Below, piece by piece: positions 44,392 through 52,313 of a stretch of DNA of 64,000 nt. The notes beneath the pieces were generated by a model, which saw nothing but the letters and a program-made list of their open reading frames with translations, did no database searches and was not told the DNA's origin. The stretch comes from Bacteroidota bacterium (lineage in GTDB: Bacteria > Bacteroidota > Bacteroidia > Bacteroidales > P3): positions 136,399 through 200,398 of the forward strand of contig JAEZKK010000006.1 in the NCBI GenBank assembly GCA_023415495.1, read 5' to 3'. The position numbers and the translations under genes are program-made. Position 1 is the stretch's first letter; every line of letters begins with the position of its first letter.

Positions 44392-45123
44392 ATGAATAGA
44401 CTAATTAAATCTTTTGGAATAGGTCTTATTGTTATTGGCTTATCTTTGTTTGTGGTTTCATTAACTTATAACAGATATACTAATGAAGATGAGTTTCAGG
44501 ATAAACTAATTGTTTTGTATGATGTAGAAGAGGATAGGTCAGAGCAGTATTATAAACTAAGAGAAGAGTATTTAACTCCAAAATTTGTATTAGAAAACTA
44601 TTCAATAACCTCTATAATTCTTGGCTCAATATTATTATATGCTTCATTAATCGGAATAAACGAAATTAAAACGCCAAAGATTAAATTAGAAATAGTCTTT
44701 TTAGGTTTATTCGCATCAGTAATTACAAGTATAGGAGATGTTGGGGATTTACTTCTTGAATCTTATCGAGGGAGTTCCCCTCCTTGGGCAGATTCTTTGG
44801 GAATACCTTTAATGAGTGTTCCTGTTTTCTTTATTATTTCAATTGTTTGGGTAATGATTAATTTAATTGGGATGAAAGAAAACTTCAAAACAAATGTAAG
44901 AATCTTCCCAATGAAATGTAAGCATTTAAATATTTGGTATTCTATATTAGCAATTATAACAATTCTATTGCTACTATACGTAATAATATTAGGATTTTTT
45001 TGGCTTGTTCTTCCAGGTTTTCTATGGCTATATTTCTATATAAGCCTAATATTAGGAATTAGAGAGTCTAACATAAAGGAAGATAAAATAATTCTTGATA
45101 ATGAAATAGAAAAAAATGACTAA
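44392..45123 (+). CDS. membrane protein of unknown function
   Basis: 243 residues from the ATG at 44392 (a TTG at 44386 also exists). Hydrophobic segments are seen at about 10-30, 68-90, 100-118, 140-160 and 185-225, with an extracytoplasmic loop after the first helix. I recognise no family. It is followed 15 bp later by a secreted protein gene, and the two could form a unit. Base composition is strongly AT-rich compared with the neighbouring PorQ gene. Confidence 0.6.
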   Translation: MNRLIKSFGIGLIVIGLSLFVVSLTYNRYTNEDEFQDKLIVLYDVEEDRSEQYYKLREEYLTPKFVLENYSITSIILGSILLYASLIGINEIKTPKIKLEIVFLGLFASVITSIGDVGDLLLESYRGSSPPWADSLGIPLMSVPVFFIISIVWVMINLIGMKENFKTNVRIFPMKCKHLNIWYSILAIITILLLLYVIILGFFWLVLPGFLWLYFYISLILGIRESNIKEDKIILDNEIEKND

Positions 45124-45138
45124 TATAAATACTTTACC

Positions 45139-46287
45139 ATGAAAAAGACAGGTCTACTTTGTTTGTGCTTAGTTTTAAGCTTTGTAAGTGTTTCTCAAGA
45201 ATTATTTCAACCTAAAAATCTAAAACAAGCTGTAAAGTTTTTAGATGAAAATAGCCCTCAATCACTCAAAGATAGTGTTATAAAAACAGATGATGATTTA
45301 ATTGAAGAATTTTTTTATCTTGGTTCAAAGGAAATCACCAGAGATAAACATGTTTTTGAATGGACAGCGTATCCTTCCAAACTTAAGATGTATTTGAAAA
45401 AGAAAGGATTAAAATATTTTTATAAAGAAGTATTATTATCTTCATTTAAATACTATTTAATCAATGGAAAGTTAGATGAAAAGAAAATATTACTGCCTTA
45501 TATTGAAAAATCTAAAAGGTATGCTTATGAAGATGAGAATAGAAAGACTTTAGATACTTTAAGTGGGGTGTATATTCCAAAAAATCTTGATGATTGCTTT
45601 AAACAACTTGGTGTTATTTTAGAAGAAGAGACTATAAATGAAATTAAAAGAATAGATGCAGAAGAATTGGGTGCGAATTTTCATTTTGGATTAGGAATGT
45701 GGTTACGAAATAATTGGCAATTATGGGGTATGAGTAGATTGTCTTATTATTTTAATAATAAAGGGGTATATCACCCAGATGATATGTCAGGAATCATTTT
45801 AACATCATACCAAAGACATTTAAAAGGAGAAGATATTAAACTTGAAGAACAAATTAAACATTATCAAGATTATTGGAATGAAGGGGAAAATGGTGAGGAA
45901 AGGGAAAAAAAGGAAGAAGAAAGGAAAAAGGAGGAAGAAGAAAGAATTAATGAAGAATTTAATGAGTTTAATATTGGAGATACCGTTTCCTATAGTTATA
46001 ATTATGGTTTTGTTAGTAATGAACAAAAAGAAAAATGGATTGATGATGAGTGTATTGCAAAAGGAATTGTTTTAAAGAAAAACTTGACTAAAAAATCATT
46101 AAAAGTAAAGATAATAGAATGTTGTGATAAAAAAGGAATAATAGTATATGATAATAAAGAAATGTATGAATTTGATAAAAAATTGAATAAATGGGTTAGA
46201 GTAGAAGAAAGAGTAATAAAAAAAGCTAAAAATGGTAAGGTAAAATGGTTCCTATACGATATGTGGGATCCAAAAGAAGAATACTAA
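45139..46287 (+). CDS. secreted protein with DUF6794-like domain
   Basis: 382 residues with a signal peptide ending near Ser-Gln (VSQELFQ). The middle part (about 148-250) contains IPKNLDDCFKQLGVILEE, FGLGMWLRNNWQLWG and YHPDDMSGIILTSYQRHL, a pattern I associate with DUF6794. An N-terminal region (PKNLKQAVKFLDEN onward) looks like a degenerate copy of the same start. A highly charged Glu/Lys stretch (REKKEEERKKEEEE) links it to a C-terminal segment of small beta strands. Function unknown. The domain identification is from memory of the family and was not checked by a search. Confidence 0.55.
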   Translation: MKKTGLLCLCLVLSFVSVSQELFQPKNLKQAVKFLDENSPQSLKDSVIKTDDDLIEEFFYLGSKEITRDKHVFEWTAYPSKLKMYLKKKGLKYFYKEVLLSSFKYYLINGKLDEKKILLPYIEKSKRYAYEDENRKTLDTLSGVYIPKNLDDCFKQLGVILEEETINEIKRIDAEELGANFHFGLGMWLRNNWQLWGMSRLSYYFNNKGVYHPDDMSGIILTSYQRHLKGEDIKLEEQIKHYQDYWNEGENGEEREKKEEERKKEEEERINEEFNEFNIGDTVSYSYNYGFVSNEQKEKWIDDECIAKGIVLKKNLTKKSLKVKIIECCDKKGIIVYDNKEMYEFDKKLNKWVRVEERVIKKAKNGKVKWFLYDMWDPKEEY

Positions 46288-46302
46288 AATATATGTATAT
46301 CT

Positions 46303-46410
46303 CTGGATTGCTTCACCTTCGGCTCGCAATGACGCAAAGCGTATCAAATTCTCACAATTACTAAAGCGTCTTTTTACGTCATTGCGAGGGCGAAGCCCGA
46401 AGCAATCCAG
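46303..46410. repeat. long inverted repeat of the GAAGCAATCC type
   Basis: Left arm 46303-46334 (CTGGATTGCTTC...GCAATGACG) and right arm 46377-46410 (CGTCATTGCGAG...GAAGCAATCCAG) are near-complementary, with a shorter inner loop. Variants of this CATTGCGAG...GAAGCAATCC element occur in intergenic regions of many bacterial genomes. A transcript would form a long stem; it could also stop transcription of the upstream gene. Confidence 0.85.
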
Positions 46411-46525
46411 CAATTGTAATGACTTCTGTATAAATTCTTGGTTTTAGGATAAAATCTTTGAGTACTTGTAATATTTCTAATAATTACCTCGTTATACTTG
46501 TTGTTATTTATATGAATTTATTTCT

Positions 46526-47554
46526 ATGTATAAGAGAATCTTAGTTTTATTTGCCCTTTGCTTTGTGGTTTCTTCCGCTAAGGCTCAACAAGATGTGTTT
46601 GTATCTTATTCTTCTCTTAACCTTCGCTCTTCGGCAAAGGTTGCAGCTCTTGGAATGGATTTCTTACCATGGTATACTAACGATATAGGTGTGGGAATCA
46701 CCAATCCATCTATTTTAAATAAGGATATGGATAATCAATTTGCATTTGGTTTCACTGATTTATTCGCTGGGATTTGGCAGGGTAATCTTGCTGTTTCAAA
46801 GACTTTTAATCGCCTTGGTAGCTTTAGTTTTGGATTGAATTATATTGGTTATGGGGATTTTAAGCGAACACTTCCAAATGGTGATGAGATAGGGAATTTC
46901 TCTGCAAACGATTATATGTTTACAATAGGTTGGGCTAAAAAGCTTGAGGATAATTTGTTTATGGGTGTGAATATGAAGCCAATTATTTCACAATACGATA
47001 GCTATTCCTCATTTGCAATTGCTTTCGACCTTGCAGCAACGTATATTTATGAGAAACAAGATTTGACAGCAACCTTAATGGCAAGGAATTTTGGAGCTCA
47101 AATTAAAACCTTTAATAATATCAAGGAAGAATTGCCTTTCGAGCTTCAGTTAGGACTTTCCAAAAAGCTTACTCATGCACCTTTCAGAATTTTTCTTTTA
47201 GTAAATAACCTTAACAAATGGGATTTAAGAGAGAATGATCCTTTAAATCCAAGAGATAGGATAGATCCTTTCACTGGAGAGATAACAAGGGAGAATAGTT
47301 TTAAAGCATTCTTGGATAATAGTTTTAGACACCTTGAGTTTGGGTTAGACTTTCAACCCTCAAAGCTTTTTAATATAGCTCTTGGTTATAGTTGGAAACA
47401 ATCGAGAGAAATGTATTTGAATGATGCTCTTTCTTTAGCAGGCTTTTCCTATGGATTTGGGATAAATATTAAGAAATTCAGCCTAAGCTTTGCAAGAAAT
47501 GAATATCATAAGTTCGGTTCTCCAAATCACCTTACTTTGATTGTCAAGATCTAA
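46526..47554 (+). CDS. porQ: type IX secretion system protein PorQ
   Basis: Outer-membrane barrel of 342 residues with a signal peptide (ILVLFALCFVVSSAKAQ). PorQ is a component of the T9SS attachment complex that anchors cargo proteins. The start of the mature protein, YSSLNLRSSAKVAALG, with the pattern of strands in WAKKLEDNLFMGVNMKPI and the C-terminal SLSFARNEYHKFGSPNHL, match the PorQ family. It stands alone, after the long inverted repeat, and its stop is 9 bp from the convergent neighbour. Confidence 0.88.
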   Translation: MYKRILVLFALCFVVSSAKAQQDVFVSYSSLNLRSSAKVAALGMDFLPWYTNDIGVGITNPSILNKDMDNQFAFGFTDLFAGIWQGNLAVSKTFNRLGSFSFGLNYIGYGDFKRTLPNGDEIGNFSANDYMFTIGWAKKLEDNLFMGVNMKPIISQYDSYSSFAIAFDLAATYIYEKQDLTATLMARNFGAQIKTFNNIKEELPFELQLGLSKKLTHAPFRIFLLVNNLNKWDLRENDPLNPRDRIDPFTGEITRENSFKAFLDNSFRHLEFGLDFQPSKLFNIALGYSWKQSREMYLNDALSLAGFSYGFGINIKKFSLSFARNEYHKFGSPNHLTLIVKI

Positions 47555-47563
47555 CAAGCTTTC

Positions 47564-48364
47564 TTAGCGAGCGGTTCCTACAACTCCTGTTTCATGGTTT
47601 AATTCACTTCCACGAAGTGAGTGAGGGATGCAGAATATTCCTATCATTAGGATAAATCCAAGCATAGCAATATAGCGAGAGTATTTCTTCTTAATAAAAG
47701 CTATTGAGATGATTAGCCCAATTAAAGCAATTAGGGTTTTATTATCAGTTAAGTCATAACCCAAAGGGAATCCACTCCAATATACTCCAAAAGCAAATTT
47801 CTGAACAATAGGACCAAAGATAAAACCTCCAATGACTAATAATGCAGTAGAGATTAAAAGGTATTTCTTGAATCTATCCTTTGATACAAAGGTCATAATC
47901 AATCCATAATTAGCAAATAACATTGCTGCAAACATAAAAATTATATGAGGAATCAATGCCCAAGCAGGAACAGAATCTTTAAACCTTATAATAAGCGGCT
48001 CTTCTTTAAATAGAGTTTTATCATCTATTTGAATATAGTATTCTAATTTCCCAGCAGGTGGTTGAACAGGTAATGTGGCTATGTATTTCTTGTCTTTTTT
48101 ATTGAATTTTATCTCAGTGAATTCATCATTGCTTGGATATTTTCTATAATACATATTAGCATCAACCTCTTTATCAATATTTAAAATTACCTCCTTATCA
48201 ATATTCTCAGCAGAACGAGGGAATTTAAGCTTATATTCTGTATTGTCTATATTAATCTTTTCTCTAAAAGGGTTTGTAGGACCTGTCATTCTTTGATAAA
48301 CACTTGCAGAGAGAGTAAGTAAAACTGCAAGAAACCAATATATTGCTATCATGTATTTCTTCAT
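47564..48364 (-). CDS. conserved membrane protein of unknown function
   Basis: 266 residues: one N-terminal helix, a periplasmic beta-rich domain of about 100 residues (about 30-135), then four transmembrane helices. The C-terminus is short and polar (PHSLRGSELNHETGV). I do not recognise a named family. Last gene of the parE-FG-GAP-M28 operon, 33 bp after the M28 gene. Confidence 0.6.
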   Translation of the reverse strand: MKKYMIAIYWFLAVLLTLSASVYQRMTGPTNPFREKINIDNTEYKLKFPRSAENIDKEVILNIDKEVDANMYYRKYPSNDEFTEIKFNKKDKKYIATLPVQPPAGKLEYYIQIDDKTLFKEEPLIIRFKDSVPAWALIPHIIFMFAAMLFANYGLIMTFVSKDRFKKYLLISTALLVIGGFIFGPIVQKFAFGVYWSGFPLGYDLTDNKTLIALIGLIISIAFIKKKYSRYIAMLGFILMIGIFCIPHSLRGSELNHETGVVGTAR

Positions 48365-48397
48365 AGTAAGTCTTCTGAAAAATAAATTATTAATTAA

Positions 48398-49636
48398 TTA
48401 TAAATCAACTCTGAGATTGACAATTTCTTTATCTCTTAATACCTTAACATTGACAGAGGTGTCTTTTTTTAAATTAGATAACGCCTTCATATAGTCGTTA
48501 ATATTCTCAATTTTTATAGAATCCATTTCCAAAATAATATCTCCATTCTTCATCCCGGCCTTATAAGCAGGTCTATCCTTAATAATTAAATCTGCCTTTA
48601 AACCCTTATCAGTACTTCCCGTAACGTCGGGCATTAATCCTAAAGTTACTTTAAAGCTTTGCATAGTAGGGGTGGAGCTTGGAGCGGTTTCTTGGAAAAT
48701 AAGTTTATCGTTATTCGCAATATCTTCGACTAAATCATATACAAAATCAGAAATCAACTCTATGCCTTTATAATTTATGTTTTCAGCATTATCTAAAGGG
48801 GTGTGATAGGTGTGGTCAGCACCAGTGGTAAAGTAAAAAACAGGGATGTTTTTCCCATAGAAAGGAGCATGGTCGGAAGGTCCATGACCATTAGGAGATA
48901 GGCTTGGTTTAAGCCCATGTTTTGAAGAATGCTTTAGGATTAACTCTTCACTTTTTGTTGAGGTTTTGCTGCCCCCTGCAGTTATTGCATTGTTTTTAAG
49001 ATTTCCAACCATATCGAAATTAATCATTGCATTAACCTTGCTAAGGTCTATTAATGGATTTTCTACAAAGGCTTTCGAGCCAACAAGTCCTTTTTCCTCA
49101 GCTGCAAAACCAATAAATATTAATGTTCTTTTGGTAGGTTTATTTGAAAACTTCTTAGCTAAATCAATCATTAGCCCAACTCCAGAGGCGTTATCATCAG
49201 CTCCATAGTGGATTGCCTCTTCCTGAACTCTTGAGCCAGACATTCTTCCTCCAAAGCCAAGGTGGTCGTGATGGGCTCCAATGATAACATATTCATTTTT
49301 TAAATCCTTATCATTGCCAGGTATAATGCCAATAATATTCCTTGAATAGTATGTTTGAATTTCTGCACTTGGGTTCTTGCCCCTCCAATCCCTATTATTA
49401 AAAGAAATCACTTGAAAATAAGAGTCATTAAACTTTTTTAAGCCAATAGATTCAAAGCTCTCAGAAATTAAATCACAGGTCAAACTATCTCCTTTGGTGT
49501 TAGGTGCTCTCCCTTCGAACTCTTCGGAGGCAAGGCTTCGGATTATTGTTTCTAAATCAACCTCTTTCTCTTTGTTCTGTGCCAAAGAAATTAAGGGCAG
49601 TATAAACAATATAAGATAAAATATAATTTGCCTCAT
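48398..49636 (-). CDS. M28-family peptidase with C-terminal PDZ domain
   Basis: Exported zinc metallopeptidase of 412 residues with a signal peptide (LILFILPLISLAQ). The zinc-binding and catalytic blocks are GAHHDHLG, YGADDNASG, AAEEKGLVGS, NFDMVG and YHTPLDNAE. A PDZ domain follows (about 325-400, GLKADLIIKDRPAYKAGMKNGD). Such proteins work in the periplasm or at the surface as aminopeptidases. 33 bp after the FG-GAP-like gene in the same operon. Confidence 0.9.
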   Translation of the reverse strand: MRQIIFYLILFILPLISLAQNKEKEVDLETIIRSLASEEFEGRAPNTKGDSLTCDLISESFESIGLKKFNDSYFQVISFNNRDWRGKNPSAEIQTYYSRNIIGIIPGNDKDLKNEYVIIGAHHDHLGFGGRMSGSRVQEEAIHYGADDNASGVGLMIDLAKKFSNKPTKRTLIFIGFAAEEKGLVGSKAFVENPLIDLSKVNAMINFDMVGNLKNNAITAGGSKTSTKSEELILKHSSKHGLKPSLSPNGHGPSDHAPFYGKNIPVFYFTTGADHTYHTPLDNAENINYKGIELISDFVYDLVEDIANNDKLIFQETAPSSTPTMQSFKVTLGLMPDVTGSTDKGLKADLIIKDRPAYKAGMKNGDIILEMDSIKIENINDYMKALSNLKKDTSVNVKVLRDKEIVNLRVDL

Positions 49637-49668
49637 GATTCAAATTTCTTAGTAAATAAATATTGAGA

Positions 49669-50346
49669 TTAATCTTCTTTAGGTTGGATTATCTTTCCCC
49701 AATTCCTTTTCACTGGTATCTTATTGATTATCTTAATCTCCTCAATTGCGTATCTTCCGTTAGGATGAATACCAATAACATCAATAATTCCGTCATGTTT
49801 TTTTAAGACTATGCTGCTTCTTGAGAAATTATTCTTTTTCTTCCACTGGTGAGTAAAGCTTTCTTGGAAAGTCTTTGGTTGGTAGTTAGGGCAATCCCAT
49901 ATATGTACTCTTACTTGGAATAATTCTTTCCAGCGATTGCCAGAATAAGACCAAACTCTAAATACATTAAAATTAGAATAGTCGCGATTAACACTCATAA
50001 ATGAAATTTCATCTCCTCCGTCTCCATCCAAATCCCCCTCATTAATAAGGAAAAACACTCCCAAATCTTCGCTTAGTTGTAGTGGGGTTATCTCATCATT
50101 ATCTGAAAAAAGTTTTGTTGCGGATTCGTAAAGCATTTCCTCAAATCCGTCTCCATCCCAATCTCCTCTAATTGCAAAGCGAGTGTTTTCATTCTTATTC
50201 CATCTCCAAGAGGCAGGGTCAAGGTCGGTTTTTACAACGTCTGTCCAAGGTTTAATCTTTATTTCCTCTTCTTCTTGAGCTATAAGAGCTTTTGAGCTAA
50301 AGAGAATTAAGCCAATAGTAACGATTAATAAAATTCTTTTTTTCAT
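49669..50346 (-). CDS. secreted protein with calcium-binding repeat motifs
   Basis: 225 residues with a signal peptide (IVTIGLILFSSKALIAQ). Two acidic motifs DWDGDGFEE and DLDGDGGDE resemble FG-GAP/VCBS or dockerin-like calcium-binding loops; the aromatic-rich strands around them suggest a small beta-propeller part. I recognise no defined family beyond this. It lies 16 bp after parE and 32 bp before the M28 gene, in the same operon. Confidence 0.6.
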   Translation of the reverse strand: MKKRILLIVTIGLILFSSKALIAQEEEEIKIKPWTDVVKTDLDPASWRWNKNENTRFAIRGDWDGDGFEEMLYESATKLFSDNDEITPLQLSEDLGVFFLINEGDLDGDGGDEISFMSVNRDYSNFNVFRVWSYSGNRWKELFQVRVHIWDCPNYQPKTFQESFTHQWKKKNNFSRSSIVLKKHDGIIDVIGIHPNGRYAIEEIKIINKIPVKRNWGKIIQPKED

Positions 50347-50362
50347 AGTCTTTGTATATAAA

Positions 50363-52228
50363 TTATATGACTTCTTCGTAACGAAGATTATTTATAATAT
50401 AGTTTTGTCTCTCTGGTGTATTATCTCCCATAAAGAATGATAGTACATCTTTTATGCCAGAGTCTTTATTTAATAATACTGGATCTAATCTAATATCCTT
50501 TCCAATAAAATGCCTAAACTCATCAGGGGATATTTCTCCCAATCCCTTGAAGCGAGTAATCTCAGGATTAGCTCCAAGGCTTTTCATCGCCTCTTGACGC
50601 TCTTCTTCACTATAACAATAAATTGTTTTTTGCTTGTTTCTTACTCTAAATAAAGGTGTTTGCAGAATATAAACATGACCAGCTCTAACCAGCTCTGGGA
50701 AGAACTGAAGGAAAAAAGTCATAAGTAACATCCTAATATGCATTCCATCAACATCAGCATCTGTTGCAATTACAATATTATTATATCTTAGATTTTCAAT
50801 ATCCTCTTCAATATTTAAAGCACTTTGAAGAAGGTTGAATTCTTCATTCCTATAAACAAACTCTTTCTTTTCTCCATAAGAATTCATAGGTTTACCCCTT
50901 AAAGAGAATACTGCTTGAGTGTTTACATCCCTACTTTTAGTAATTGAACCAGAAGCTGAATCCCCTTCAGTAATAAATAAGGTAGTATCTAATCTTCTTT
51001 CATCTTTGGAATTATAGTGAACTCTGCAATCTCTTAGCTTTTTATTATGAAGAGAAATTTTCTTAGCACTCTCTCTTGCTACCTTTTTGATATTAGCAAT
51101 ATCTTTTCTCTCCTTTTCGCTTTGAACTATTTTCTTTAAAAGATTTTCAGCAGTTTCGCTATTTATATGTAGATAATTATCTAAGTTTTTCTTTACAATA
51201 TCATTAATAAATAGCCTTACAGTCTGTCCTTTACCATTAGGTTCCATATTGATTGAGCCTAACTTAGTCTTTGTTTGAGATTCAAAAACTGGCTCTTGTA
51301 TTCTAAGGCTTATTGCACAGATTATCCCACTTCTAATATCTGAGGGCTCATAATCCTTTTTGTAAAACTCTCTACAAACCTTAACAATAGCTTCGCGAAA
51401 AGCTTGTTGGTGGGTTCCCCCTTGTGAAGTATGCTGTCCATTTACAAAGGAGTAATATTCCTCCCCAAAGGCTTTTTCGGAATGGGTAAAGGCAAATTCA
51501 AAATTTTCCTCTCTAATATGGATAATAGGATAAACAATCTCTGAATCAATATTATTATCAAGCAAATCGTAGAGTCCGTTCTTTGACTGATATTTCTTTC
51601 CATTATAAATCAAGCTTAAGCCCCTGTTCAAATAGGCATAGTTCCATATCATTTTATCGATATACTCATTGATAAAAGAGTATGAACCAAAGATTTTCTT
51701 ATCTGGAATAAACTCAATTATAGTACCCTCTTCTAAGGTAGTGTCTTCAATTTTATGTTCAAGGAATAAATCCCCATTTTTAAATTCTGCAATCTTGGTC
51801 TTACCTTTTCTTATTGCCTGAACCCTAAAATACTCGCTTAATGCATTTACTGCTTTAGAACCAACCCCATTCATCCCTACAGATTTCTGAAAAACATTCG
51901 AATCGTATTTAGCTCCTGTGTTTATTTTAGAAACACAATCCACAACAGTTCCAAGAGGAATACCTCTTCCGAAGTCTCTTATTCTAACTTTATTTGTTTC
52001 GAAATCAATCCCAATTTCAATGTTTCTTCCAAAGCCCATAGCAAATTCATCTATGGAATTATCAATAATTTCTTTGATTAGGATGTAAATACCATCATCT
52101 GCCGATGCTCCATCTCCAAGCTTCCCAATATACATCCCTGGACGAAGACGTATATGTTCATTCCACTCAAGCGATTTAATACTATCCTCGTTATAATTGG
52201 CTCTATTTATTTCTTCTTCTATAGTCAT
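50363..52228 (-). CDS. parE: DNA topoisomerase IV subunit B
   Basis: ATP-dependent type IIA topoisomerase B subunit, 621 residues. The GHKL ATPase part has MYIGKLGDG, IKEIIDNSIDEF, and GRGIPLG; the TOPRIM domain has FITEGDSASGS and ATDADVDGMHIRM. The ATG at 52228 is preferred over a TTG nine bases earlier. Bacteroidota usually keep parC next to parE, but the downstream gene here is the FG-GAP-like protein. Could be confused with GyrB; the length and TOPRIM spacing fit ParE. Confidence 0.93.
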   Translation of the reverse strand: MTIEEEINRANYNEDSIKSLEWNEHIRLRPGMYIGKLGDGASADDGIYILIKEIIDNSIDEFAMGFGRNIEIGIDFETNKVRIRDFGRGIPLGTVVDCVSKINTGAKYDSNVFQKSVGMNGVGSKAVNALSEYFRVQAIRKGKTKIAEFKNGDLFLEHKIEDTTLEEGTIIEFIPDKKIFGSYSFINEYIDKMIWNYAYLNRGLSLIYNGKKYQSKNGLYDLLDNNIDSEIVYPIIHIREENFEFAFTHSEKAFGEEYYSFVNGQHTSQGGTHQQAFREAIVKVCREFYKKDYEPSDIRSGIICAISLRIQEPVFESQTKTKLGSINMEPNGKGQTVRLFINDIVKKNLDNYLHINSETAENLLKKIVQSEKERKDIANIKKVARESAKKISLHNKKLRDCRVHYNSKDERRLDTTLFITEGDSASGSITKSRDVNTQAVFSLRGKPMNSYGEKKEFVYRNEEFNLLQSALNIEEDIENLRYNNIVIATDADVDGMHIRMLLMTFFLQFFPELVRAGHVYILQTPLFRVRNKQKTIYCYSEEERQEAMKSLGANPEITRFKGLGEISPDEFRHFIGKDIRLDPVLLNKDSGIKDVLSFFMGDNTPERQNYIINNLRYEEVI

Positions 52229-52234
52229 AGAATG

Positions 52235-52269
52235 CAAAAATACAAAAATCTTTGTTTAGTACTTACAAA
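52235..52269 (-). promoter_or_regulatory. candidate promoter for parE
   Basis: On the minus strand TATTTTTG (52242-52235) is a -7 box and TTTG (52269-52266) lies 23 bp away. The start site would fall within a few bases of the ATG at 52228, so the message may be nearly leaderless. Confidence 0.5.
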
Positions 52270-52282
52270 ATGTTTAAATTTG
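52251..52282 (+). promoter_or_regulatory. promoter of the FN3/T9SS cargo gene
   Basis: TTTG (52251-52254), 20-bp spacer and TAAATTTG (52275-52282) match the Bacteroidota promoter. 31 bp separate the -7 box from the ATG at 52314. It is divergent with the parE promoter and overlaps it. Confidence 0.75.
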
Positions 52283-52313
52283 CTGTCGATTATTTCAATT
52301 AAATTCAATTCTA

